Both the position numbers and the translations under genes were made by a program. From CAITWD01 sp963727285 (GTDB lineage: Bacteria; Actinomycetota; Thermoleophilia; Miltoncostaeales; Miltoncostaeaceae), in NCBI GenBank assembly GCA_963727285.1, contig CAVSFF010000008.1:1-64000 (forward strand): a stretch of 64,000 nt of DNA. The letters run 5' to 3'. A model generated the notes under the pieces. That model made no database searches. It was not told the DNA's origin and was given only the letters and a program-made list of their open reading frames with translations. Each line of letters begins with the position of its first letter. The first letter of the stretch is position 1. Positions 26,647 to 34,232 of the stretch are shown one piece after another.

Positions 26647-27287
26647 CGACACGACCGCTTCCGCCGCCGCCGGTGTACCCGGACGATCCGGGTCCGTGGG
26701 CCGGCATTCTCGAGGTGCTCCAGCGCCGCGGAGCCGGGCCCGGTCGCCGACGTGCCGAGCCGCCGAACGGCCTGATGCTGATGCCGCCGCCCAAGACCGC
26801 CGCCGATCTGGTCGGACTCGACGCGGGGCTCGGCATCGCCGGCGCCGGGCCGGTGCGGACCGTCGCCGCGGCGCGCGAGCCCGCCCTCGGGCTGCGTCTG
26901 CAGGAGGATGGGCGTATCGAGTCCGTCGCCACGGGCGTCCGCCGGGTGTGGGAAGTGCCCGGATTGACCCTGGCCGGCGTGGAGCGCCCCGAGATCAACC
27001 CGGCTCCGGCGGCATCGGTGCCCGTCCTGCTCGACGACCTTGCCGCCGTCGGGATTCCCGAGGCGGCGCTGTTGGCGCCCGGCGGCACGGTCGCCGCCGC
27101 CTACGTGGCCGAATCGGCCCGCGTCTTCTCGCTGGCGATCGTCCGCACATCGGACCTGGGCGTGTGCCGTCTGATCCGCTGGGTCCGCGCCGCGGCGTGG
27201 TCGGCCGACGGCCAAACCTTGGTGATCGGCGGGGACTGGGGCATGCTCGCCCTCGAGCACCGCGATCAGGCACCGTCCGCGTCGTGA
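26643..27287 (+). CDS. Hypothetical protein, C-terminally related to the preceding gene
   Basis: This unrecognised protein has 214 aa, with a proline-rich N-terminus (TTRPLPPPPVYPDDPGP) followed by Ala/Gly/Val-rich strands and a last segment with the propeller-like pattern (WVRAAAWSADGQTLVIGGDWGM). The start is fixed by the ATGA overlap with the previous gene. A strong hairpin follows 6 bases after the stop, closing the argG-containing transcript. A partner role in one complex with the preceding protein is inference from coupling and the shared GG-x-WGM ending. Confidence 0.6.
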   Translation: MTTRPLPPPPVYPDDPGPWAGILEVLQRRGAGPGRRRAEPPNGLMLMPPPKTAADLVGLDAGLGIAGAGPVRTVAAAREPALGLRLQEDGRIESVATGVRRVWEVPGLTLAGVERPEINPAPAASVPVLLDDLAAVGIPEAALLAPGGTVAAAYVAESARVFSLAIVRTSDLGVCRLIRWVRAAAWSADGQTLVIGGDWGMLALEHRDQAPSAS

Positions 27288-27293
27288 TCGGAG

Positions 27294-27333
27294 GCGGCAC
27301 CCGCGACGCCACCGATAGCGTCGTGGGTGCCGC
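27294..27333 (+). terminator. Long hairpin terminator upstream of dnaE
   Basis: Two 16-base arms (GCGGCACCCGCGACGC at 27294-27309 and GCGTCGTGGGTGCCGC at 27318-27333) pair perfectly apart from one G-T wobble, around an 8-base loop. This is the strongest hairpin I see in the window. No T-run follows. Confidence 0.7.
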
Positions 27334-27386
27334 TACGACCCCACATCTTGTGTCCGTGCGCCCTTGCCGCTGTCTGAGGCGGGGGC

Positions 27387-27392
27387 TAGCCT
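27387..27392 (+). promoter_or_regulatory. Likely -10 hexamer for leaderless dnaE
   Basis: TAGCCT ends 7 bases before the dnaE ATG at 27400. The intervening GACGGGG is too close to serve as a ribosome-binding site, so initiation on a leaderless mRNA is probable. Confidence 0.45.
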
Positions 27393-27399
27393 GACGGGG

Positions 27400-30300
27400 A
27401 TGGCTGCGGCTCCGGAGTTCGTTCACCTACACGTCCATTCGGACTATTCGATCCTGGACGGGGCCTGCAAGATTGCGCGCCTGCTCGACCGGGTCGAGGA
27501 GATGGGCCAGACCGCCACCGCGCTCACCGACCACGGCGTCATGAGCGGTGCGATCGAGCTCTACCGCACCGCCAAGAAGCGCGGCATCACGCCGATCGTC
27601 GGGCTCGAGGCCTACCTCGTACCGGACCGCCACGCACGCCCGGGGCGTGAGCGCCGTGCCCACATCACGCTCCTGGCAGAGAGCACCGCCGGCTACTACA
27701 ACCTCATCAAGCTCTGCTCAAAGGGGTTCCTCGAGGGCTATCACCGCAAGCCGCGCGTCGACTACGAGCTGCTGGCCCAGCATGCGGACGGCGTCATCGC
27801 GCTGACCGGCTGTCTGTCGGGGACGATCTGCGGCCTGGTCGAGCAGGACGACCTGACCGGAGCACGCGCGGAACTCGACCGGCTCGTGCAGATCTTCGGT
27901 CGCGACGACGTCTACGTCGAGCTTCAGGATTCCGGCATCCCCGTCCAGCACAAGATCAACCTCGAGCTGGCGCGACTCGCGCGCGACGCGGGGCAGACGA
28001 TGGTCGCGACCTGCGACGCCCACTACGTCTGCCAGCACGACGCCGACGCCCACGAGGCGCTTCTGGCGATCCAGACGCGCGATGTGCTGTCGAACCCGAA
28101 CCGGTTCAAGTTCGACACAAAGGAGTTCTATCTGAAGACCGGCGCCGAGATGGCGATCGCACTGCCGGACTTCCTCGAGGCGATCCCGGTGTCGCTGGAG
28201 ATCGCCGGTCGCTGCTCGGGACTGGAGCTGCCGATCGGCGAGGTCAAGCTGCCCCGTTTCCCGGTGCCGGACGGGACCACGCCGACCGCATACCTCGAGC
28301 AGCTCTGCCGGGAGGGCATGGGCCGGCGCTACCAGGGCCGGCCCCCGTCGGGCGCCGAGGACCGCCTGCGGTTCGAACTCGATGTCATCGAGGAGATGGG
28401 ATTCTCCTCCTACTTCCTGATCGTCTGGGACTACATCCGGTGGGCGCGCGAGAACGGCGTGGCCGTCGGTCCGGGCCGTGGATCGGCTGCAGGGTCGCTG
28501 GTGGCGTTCACGCTGCGCATCACCGACCTCGATCCGCTGGAGCACGGCCTGCTGTTCGAGCGCTTCCTGAACCCCGGCCGCAAGAGCCTTCCCGACATCG
28601 ACACCGACTTCGCCCAGAACGGCCGCGACCGTGTCGTGCGGTACGTCACCGAACGCTACGGGCAGGGGTCGGTCGCCCGCATCGGGACGTTCGGCAAGCT
28701 GCTCGCGCGGGCGGTCGTACGCGACTCCGGGCGTGTGCTCGGCTACAGCTACGGCCAGGTCGACCGCATCGCCAAGCTCGTCCCGGAGCGCCCGATCGGG
28801 ATCCGGCTCGAGGACGCCCTCAAGGAGGGCAGCGAGCTTGCCCAGGCCTACGAGACCGACGAGGCCGCCAAGAAGATCATCGATACCGCCCGCCCGCTGG
28901 AGGGGTTGGTCCGCAACGAGGGCGTGCATGCGGCCGGCGTCGTGATCGCACCGAGCGACGTTACCGACTTCATCCCGGTCCGGATCGACGATGACGGCAA
29001 TGTGGTCACCCAGGTCCCCGACCACGACGTCGAGGCCCTCGGCCTGCTGAAGATGGACTTTCTCGGTCTCCGCAACCTGGACATCATCCAGAAATGCGTC
29101 GAGCTGATCGAGGAAACCCACGGGCATGTGCTCGACATCGACACGCTGCCGCTCGACGATCTCCCGACGTACCAAATGCTCGCCCGCGGCGACGGCCTCG
29201 GGGTCTTCCAGTTCGAGTCCAGTGGGATGCGCGACGCCCTCCGGGAGGTCCGCCCGACGGAGTTCGCCGACCTGATCGCGCTCGTGGCGCTCTACCGCCC
29301 GGGGCCGATGGCGTTCATCCCGGCCTACGCGCGCAACAAGCGCGACCCCGGAAAGGTCGAGCTCGCCGATCCGCGGCTGGCGCCGATCACCGGCCCCACC
29401 TACGGCGTCGCGATCTATCAGGAACAGCTGATGGCGATCTCGCGCGAGCTCGCCGGTTTCTCGCCGGCCCGCGCGGACGACTTGCGCAAGGCCGTGGGCA
29501 AGAAGGACAAGGACCTGATGGCGTCCCTCAAGGACGAGTTCATCGAGGGCTGTCTGGCCACGGGGACCGACAAGCGCGTCGCCGCCGACCTCTGGGCGCT
29601 GTGCGAGGCCGCCGGGGACTACTCGTTCAACAAGTCGCACGCGGCCTGTTACGGCCTGCTGGCCTACCGGACGGCGTACCTGAAGTGCACCTACCCGGCC
29701 GAATACATGGCCGCGCTGATGTCGTCGGTCATGGATACCAAGGACCGGGTGCCCTTCTATGTGGCCGCGTCCCAGGACATGGGCCTGTCGGTGCTTCCGC
29801 CCGACGTCAACGCCAGCCGCTCGGACTTCGCGGTGACGGGCGAGCGCGAGATCCGCTTCGGCCTGACCGCGGTCAAGGGCGTGGGCGAGAACGCCGTGGC
29901 CGCGATCCTCGATGCCCGCGAGGCCGGTGGCGGGTTCCCGTCGATCTGGGATTTCTGTCGCCGGGTCGACCAGGCGCAGGTCAACAAGCGCGCGCTTGAG
30001 AGCCTTGTCCGCGCCGGGGCCTTCGACTCGACCGGTGCGACGCGCCTGGGCATCCTCGAGGTGCTGCCGGCGGCGATGGGGTCGGCCTCACGCGCCCGCA
30101 GCGACGCCGCCGCCGGCCAGGCGTCGCTGTTTGCCGCACTCGACGCGGACACCGACTCGTCTCAGCCGGTCGATCTGGATCCGGCCATTCCCACCGGCGA
30201 GTTCTCCCGCGAGGATCTGCTCGCCGCCGAGAAGGAAGCGCTCGGGCTCTATGTCTCGAGTCACCCCCTCCAGGATTGCCGCAACCAGCTGTCCCGGGCC

Positions 30301-30840
30301 GTCACATGCAGTCTCGGGCGGCTGGACGACCAATCCGACGGCACCTTCGTGACGGTTGGCGGCATCATCGGCGCCATCAAGTCGATTACGACACGACGCG
30401 GCGAGCCCATGATGTTCGTCCGACTCGACGACCTCGAAGGGTCCGTGGAGGTCGTGGTCGTGCCGGCCGTGCTCAACGAGGCGCGCGAGCAGCTCGTGGC
30501 CGACGCGATCGTGGTGATCCAGGGCCGTATCGACCAGAAGGGCGAGGGGGAGACGAAGATCGTCGCCCGGACGATCGATCGCTTTGCCGTCGATCCCGAT
30601 CGTGAGGAGCACCGGCTGACCCTCCGCGTCCACGCGTCGCGTCTGGAGCCCGGACAGCTGCCCCAGCTGCGACAGCTGCTGGTCGACCACGTGGGCGAGG
30701 CGCCGGTCGTCATGGTGATGGAGACCGACGACGGGGCGTACCGCTACCGGTTCGGGGACCGCTACCGGGTCAACCCGCGCGACAACAGCCTGCAGGCGTC
30801 GCTGAAGACGCTGCTGGGCGCGGAGTGCGTCGTCGGATAG
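27400..30840 (+). CDS. dnaE: DNA polymerase III alpha subunit
   Basis: This is the replicative polymerase catalytic subunit, 1146 aa and unbroken. The PHP domain (about 1-210) starts FVHLHVHSDYSILDGACKI. The palm carries GPGRGSAAGSLVAF, the metal-binding PDIDTDF (Asp399, Asp401 and Asp403, numbering close to E. coli Asp401/Asp403) and KMDFLGLRNLDII (Asp553). Thumb, fingers and beta-binding regions follow, then the OB domain (VTVGGIIGAIKSITTRRGEP) and a short C-terminal tau-binding part. The ATG at 27400 sits directly before the PHP domain. In many actinobacteria this is DnaE1. It is monocistronic between two hairpins. Confidence 0.97.
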   Translation: MAAAPEFVHLHVHSDYSILDGACKIARLLDRVEEMGQTATALTDHGVMSGAIELYRTAKKRGITPIVGLEAYLVPDRHARPGRERRAHITLLAESTAGYYNLIKLCSKGFLEGYHRKPRVDYELLAQHADGVIALTGCLSGTICGLVEQDDLTGARAELDRLVQIFGRDDVYVELQDSGIPVQHKINLELARLARDAGQTMVATCDAHYVCQHDADAHEALLAIQTRDVLSNPNRFKFDTKEFYLKTGAEMAIALPDFLEAIPVSLEIAGRCSGLELPIGEVKLPRFPVPDGTTPTAYLEQLCREGMGRRYQGRPPSGAEDRLRFELDVIEEMGFSSYFLIVWDYIRWARENGVAVGPGRGSAAGSLVAFTLRITDLDPLEHGLLFERFLNPGRKSLPDIDTDFAQNGRDRVVRYVTERYGQGSVARIGTFGKLLARAVVRDSGRVLGYSYGQVDRIAKLVPERPIGIRLEDALKEGSELAQAYETDEAAKKIIDTARPLEGLVRNEGVHAAGVVIAPSDVTDFIPVRIDDDGNVVTQVPDHDVEALGLLKMDFLGLRNLDIIQKCVELIEETHGHVLDIDTLPLDDLPTYQMLARGDGLGVFQFESSGMRDALREVRPTEFADLIALVALYRPGPMAFIPAYARNKRDPGKVELADPRLAPITGPTYGVAIYQEQLMAISRELAGFSPARADDLRKAVGKKDKDLMASLKDEFIEGCLATGTDKRVAADLWALCEAAGDYSFNKSHAACYGLLAYRTAYLKCTYPAEYMAALMSSVMDTKDRVPFYVAASQDMGLSVLPPDVNASRSDFAVTGEREIRFGLTAVKGVGENAVAAILDAREAGGGFPSIWDFCRRVDQAQVNKRALESLVRAGAFDSTGATRLGILEVLPAAMGSASRARSDAAAGQASLFAALDADTDSSQPVDLDPAIPTGEFSREDLLAAEKEALGLYVSSHPLQDCRNQLSRAVTCSLGRLDDQSDGTFVTVGGIIGAIKSITTRRGEPMMFVRLDDLEGSVEVVVVPAVLNEAREQLVADAIVVIQGRIDQKGEGETKIVARTIDRFAVDPDREEHRLTLRVHASRLEPGQLPQLRQLLVDHVGEAPVVMVMETDDGAYRYRFGDRYRVNPRDNSLQASLKTLLGAECVVG

Positions 30841-30847
30841 ACGGTCG

Positions 30848-30873
30848 CGCGGTGGTGATGGCGCGCCACCGCG
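30848..30873 (+). terminator. Hairpin terminator after dnaE
   Basis: CGCGGTGG and CCACCGCG form a perfect 8-bp stem with a 10-base loop, 8 bases after the dnaE stop. Confidence 0.6.
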
Positions 30874-30876
30874 AGC

Positions 30877-31326
30877 ATGCGCTACGGTCGAAGCCGGATC
30901 ACCCCGACCCGGAGTCCCGCGCTGACCGACCACCCCGCCATCCCGTCACGACGCCCCGGTGCGCGCGTCGGCACGCCGTACCCGGACACGGGTCCGGGCG
31001 CCTGTGGCCAGTGTCCGGTGCGATGCGAACGGGTCGTCTACCCGTCGGGATGCATCCAGTCCGGGTGTCCGCGCCTGTATTCCTACGTCCGCGACGGTCG
31101 TGAGGTTATGGGCTGCCTCGACCGGGTGTTCTGGGCGGAGATCGACGTCGAACGCTTTCGTGCACTGCAACGCACCCGGGCCGGCTTCGGGGGCCTGCGG
31201 GTCTGGCGTGAGCCGAGCGCGATCTGCCGGTGTGCGATCGAGCGGACGTTCGACCATCGCCCCCATGGTCCGTGCGTCAACCCGGACTTCCTCGGTGCGG
31301 CTCCGATCGCCGCAGGCTTCGACTGA
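30877..31326 (+). CDS. Hypothetical cysteine-rich protein, 149 aa
   Basis: I do not recognise this protein. After a basic, probably disordered N-terminus it has nine cysteines in tight groups: C43-x2-C46-x3-C50, C59-x4-C64, C80, then C117-x-C119 and C133. Conserved-looking blocks are SGCIQSGCPRLYSYVRDG, EVMGCLDRVFWAEIDVERF and CRCAIERTFDHRPHGPC. The pattern suggests zinc or an iron-sulfur cluster rather than disulfides, because no signal peptide is seen. The start is uncertain; ATG at 30877 has no ribosome-binding site and the true start may be later. It converges on the cyclophilin gene. Confidence 0.6.
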   Translation: MRYGRSRITPTRSPALTDHPAIPSRRPGARVGTPYPDTGPGACGQCPVRCERVVYPSGCIQSGCPRLYSYVRDGREVMGCLDRVFWAEIDVERFRALQRTRAGFGGLRVWREPSAICRCAIERTFDHRPHGPCVNPDFLGAAPIAAGFD

Positions 31327-31365
31327 CAGGCGCCGCCCGTTCGGCACGCCGCAGCGGGCGGCCGG

Positions 31366-32091
31366 TTACGACGTCGTGATGGTTGCCGAGTAGATCCAGA
31401 CCGGCTGGTCGGGCTTGCCGGTCGTGGCGTCGGCGGGGACATTGGCGATCAGGTTGACCACGTTCTGGCCCGTCGTGACATGGCCGAAGCGCGAGTACTG
31501 GTGCGGGAGTGACACCGCCTGGGACCCCTGGACGATGAAGAACTGGGACCCGTTGGTATTCGGGCCGGCGTTGGCCATCGCGACGTCGCCGAGGGTGTAC
31601 GTGGTCTTCGGCAGCTCGTCCTTGAACTGGTAGCCCGGACCGCCGGTCCCGTCACCCTTCGGGTCGCCTCCCTGAATCACGAATCCCGGGATCACCCGGT
31701 GGAAGGTCAGGCCGTTGTAGAAGCCCTGGCCGGCGAGGAAGACGAAGTTGTTGACCGTGACCGGCGCCTGCTTGGGGAGCAGATTCATCACGATCGTGCC
31801 GCACGAGGTGTGGAGCGTGGCCGTGTACGTCTTGGTCGGGTTGATCGTCATCGCCGGCGCGGCGGCATACGTCTTCGGCTTGGCGGCCGTGGCGGGCACG
31901 GTGTGGATGCAGGTGCCGGCGGGCACCGCGGGCGCGGCGGCCGACGTCGAGGATGATCCGGCCTGCGATCCGGTCGCGGTCGTGGCGCCCGTGGAACCGG
32001 ACGAACTGCTGCCGGAGCCGCAGGCGGTGAGGGCGATCAGGCCGGCGGCCGCGAGGAGCGCGGCAGCGCTGCGTTGGGTGCATGTGGTCAT
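31366..32091 (-). CDS. Cyclophilin-type peptidyl-prolyl isomerase, lipoprotein
   Basis: This 241-aa protein is an extracytoplasmic prolyl isomerase. A signal peptide (RSAAALLAAAGLIALTAC) ends in a lipobox with Cys as the lipid anchor, followed by a Ser/Thr/Gly linker and the cyclophilin fold. Active-site parts are FHRVIPGFVIQGGDPKGDG (catalytic Arg and Gln), MANAGPNTNGSQFFI and FGHVTTGQNVVN. It probably assists folding of exported proteins. The ATG at 32091 is preferred: it gives a normal signal peptide and a TACCCT hexamer stands 6 bases before it. In-frame codons further upstream have no signal function. Confidence 0.9.
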   Translation of the reverse strand: MTTCTQRSAAALLAAAGLIALTACGSGSSSSGSTGATTATGSQAGSSSTSAAAPAVPAGTCIHTVPATAAKPKTYAAAPAMTINPTKTYTATLHTSCGTIVMNLLPKQAPVTVNNFVFLAGQGFYNGLTFHRVIPGFVIQGGDPKGDGTGGPGYQFKDELPKTTYTLGDVAMANAGPNTNGSQFFIVQGSQAVSLPHQYSRFGHVTTGQNVVNLIANVPADATTGKPDQPVWIYSATITTS

Positions 32092-32097
32092 AGCGGG

Positions 32098-32103
32098 AGG
32101 GTA
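32098..32103 (-). promoter_or_regulatory. Likely -10 hexamer of the cyclophilin gene (leaderless)
   Basis: TACCCT on the minus strand ends 6 bases before the ATG at 32091. No Shine-Dalgarno is present. Confidence 0.42.
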
Positions 32104-32240
32104 ACGACCGCGCATGACGGCGGCGGGGATGCGGGGTGTGGCGGCCGGACGCCGGCAGACCCGCCCGAGGTGGACATGATCGCCCGATCGGTGGCGTGCG
32201 GGGTTTCGATGGCGGCGTGAACCTGCGAGCCTGTAGGGCG

Positions 32241-33377
32241 ATGACTGATCTCGGACACACCGCACTCGGTGCCTGGAGCGGCGGTCGCTTCATGCACTTC
32301 GGCCTCCCGCTCGACGAGGAGCGCTACCTGGCCCTGATCCGCCCCGACGACGCCATCCGCACCGTCGTCACCGCCGACGTGTACGGCAGCGGCGAGGCCG
32401 ATCGGATGGTCGGACGCGCGATCGCCGGGTTGCCCCGCGATTCGTACCGGCTGGTCGCCGCCATCGGACACGATTTCGTCCACGGTGAACGCGACGGCGC
32501 CAAGGGGTTTCCGCGCTTCACGGACCCGCGACTGCGCTCGTCCGATCGCTACGCCGATTACCTCGCACGCGCCTGTGAGGACAGCCTGGAGCGGTGTGGG
32601 GTCGATCACTTCGACCTGCTCATGCTGCACAATCCGGACCGGATCGGCTACTCGAGCGCCGTCGTGTGGGAGACCGGAATGGCACGGCTCAAGGAGCAGG
32701 GGCTGACGCGCTCCCTGGGGCTCGCCCCGGGACCTGCCAACGGCTTCACACTCGACATCCTGCGCTGCCTGGAGCGGTTCGGCGAGCTGATCGAGTGGGC
32801 CATGATCATTCTCAACCCGTTTGAGCCGTGGCCCGGCCGCCTCGTGCTTCCGGCGATGGTCGCGTCCGAGGTCAAAGTGCTCGCCCGCGTCGTCGATTAC
32901 GGCGGTGTGTTTCACGATGACCTGCCGGACGAGGCCAACCTCGCCCCGATGGACCACCGCGCGTTTCGGCCGGCCGGTTGGGTCGACCAGGGCCGCACCC
33001 GGCTGGAACGACTGCGCGGGATCGCCGACCGGCACGGGCTCACGCCGCTGCAGCTCGCCTGCCAGTGGACGCTCGCCCAGCCGTCGGTCGAGTGCGTGGT
33101 CCCGACACTGATCCAGGAGCCGGGTCCGCAGGCCAAGCCCGTCGAGACCAAGCGCGCCGAGCTGGCGGCGACGCCGACGACGACGCTGCTGACCGACGAC
33201 GAGATCGCCGCCATCACCGAGGTCGGCGAGAACGCCGGGTGCATGCCGCTCAAGGGCGGATCGCCGCTGCACACCGGTGCCGAGGTCGCCGACGCGTGGC
33301 CCCTCGACGACGATCTGCGGCGCCTCGCCGGAGACTGGGACATCGTCCCCGACCGGGATCTGGTCGAGCTGCACTGA
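32241..33377 (+). CDS. Aldo/keto reductase family protein, lacking the usual catalytic lysine
   Basis: This 378-aa TIM-barrel oxidoreductase has the AKR layout: VVTADVYGSGEADRMVGRAI (catalytic Asp and Tyr), HFDLLMLHNPDRIGYSS (catalytic His), then GLTPLQLACQWTLAQPSVECVVPT near the C-terminus. The strand that normally ends with the catalytic Lys reads YRLVAAIGHDF, with no Lys at that point. The enzyme may therefore use another residue or not be a standard reductase. Its substrate is unknown. The ATG at 32241 starts a sensible N-terminus. It is followed by a GC hairpin shared with the converging downstream genes. Confidence 0.8.
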   Translation: MTDLGHTALGAWSGGRFMHFGLPLDEERYLALIRPDDAIRTVVTADVYGSGEADRMVGRAIAGLPRDSYRLVAAIGHDFVHGERDGAKGFPRFTDPRLRSSDRYADYLARACEDSLERCGVDHFDLLMLHNPDRIGYSSAVVWETGMARLKEQGLTRSLGLAPGPANGFTLDILRCLERFGELIEWAMIILNPFEPWPGRLVLPAMVASEVKVLARVVDYGGVFHDDLPDEANLAPMDHRAFRPAGWVDQGRTRLERLRGIADRHGLTPLQLACQWTLAQPSVECVVPTLIQEPGPQAKPVETKRAELAATPTTTLLTDDEIAAITEVGENAGCMPLKGGSPLHTGAEVADAWPLDDDLRRLAGDWDIVPDRDLVELH

Positions 33378-33381
33378 GGGC

Positions 33382-33398
33382 CCGGCCCCCGGGGCCGG
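33382..33398. terminator. Bidirectional GC palindrome between convergent genes
   Basis: CCGGCCCC-C-GGGGCCGG is a nearly uninterrupted palindrome lying between the convergent stops of the aldo/keto reductase (33377) and the Lin0512-family gene (33406). It may end transcription from both sides. Confidence 0.5.
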
Positions 33399-33405
33399 CT
33401 CCGGG

Positions 33406-33780
33406 TCAGCGCGTGATGGCGGGTGATCCGACGGCCACGACGGCGACCGCGACGATGAGGTGGTCCTGGCCGGGGCCGTAGTCGGTGCCGTTGTGGGTGC
33501 GCATTCCGCCCGTCGTCGCGGTCACCACAACCTGTCCGTACGGGAAGACAGCCGCGACGGCGGAGGTGTCCACCTCCTCCGGGCGGGGCACGGCGACCTC
33601 GACCCGGACTTGCATGTGGGCTCGGTCGCTGTCGGGCAGCAGCAGACCGACGCCCGGCAGGGACGTGCGGCCGATCGCCTCGCGCGCGGCACGACACGCC
33701 GCCTTGGTCATGTCTTCGCCGACCAGATCGACGCCGAGGCCCATCTCCAGAAACAGGGGGGTGAAGGGGCCCGTCGTCAT
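33406..33780 (-). CDS. Lin0512-family conserved protein
   Basis: This 124-aa protein matches the small Lin0512 family, whose function is unknown. Diagnostic stretches are LFLEMGLGVDLVGEDMTKAA, CRAAREAIGRTSLPGV and the repeated acidic strand HMQVRVEVAVPRPEEVD, followed by VAAVFPYGQVVVTATTGGM. It has no signal peptide. It is the last gene of a leftward acs-msrB-Lin0512 run, beginning 22 bases after msrB. The ATG at 33780 is chosen because the family match begins 7 residues later. Confidence 0.78.
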   Translation of the reverse strand: MTTGPFTPLFLEMGLGVDLVGEDMTKAACRAAREAIGRTSLPGVGLLLPDSDRAHMQVRVEVAVPRPEEVDTSAVAAVFPYGQVVVTATTGGMRTHNGTDYGPGQDHLIVAVAVVAVGSPAITR

Positions 33781-33802
33781 CGGCACGGCCAGGTGGGAGT
33801 GC

Positions 33803-34210
33803 TCACGTGTCGGACGGCGGCGGCTGTTCGTCGAACTCGAGCGCGGCGGAGTTGATGCAGAACCGCAGGCCCGTCGGGTCGGGACCATCGGGGAAGACGT
33901 GGCCGAGGTGTGCGTCGCAGACGTGACACCGGACCTCGGTCCGGATCATTCCGTGCGAGCGGTCCTGGAGCTCGTCGACGGCGCCGTCGTCGGCAGGCCG
34001 GGTAAAGCTCGGCCAGCCGCTGCCCGACTCGAACTTGTCCTCGGAGGTAAACAGCTCGGCTCCGCAGCACACGCACCGATACATGCCGGACCCGTGGTGA
34101 TCCCAATAGACGCCCGTGAACGCGCGCTCGGTCGCGCCCTCGCGTGTGACCGCGTACTGCTCGGCGGTGAGTTTGTCGCGCCAGGCGGTGTCATCGGGCG
34201 GGGTGCTCAT
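33803..34210 (-). CDS. msrB: Peptide-methionine (R)-S-oxide reductase MsrB
   Basis: MsrB (135 aa) repairs the R form of methionine sulfoxide. The structural zinc site is complete (Cys46/Cys49 in YRCVCCG and Cys95/Cys98 in VRCHVCDAHLGHVF), and the catalytic cysteine is Cys118 in GLRFCINSAAL. SGSGWPSFTRP binds substrate. No fused MsrA is present. The ATG at 34210 has GGAAGGA upstream on the mRNA. It lies 22 bases behind acs and is probably co-transcribed. Confidence 0.95.
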   Translation of the reverse strand: MSTPPDDTAWRDKLTAEQYAVTREGATERAFTGVYWDHHGSGMYRCVCCGAELFTSEDKFESGSGWPSFTRPADDGAVDELQDRSHGMIRTEVRCHVCDAHLGHVFPDGPDPTGLRFCINSAALEFDEQPPPSDT

Positions 34211-34232
34211 GACGGTCCTTCCGGATCGGGGA

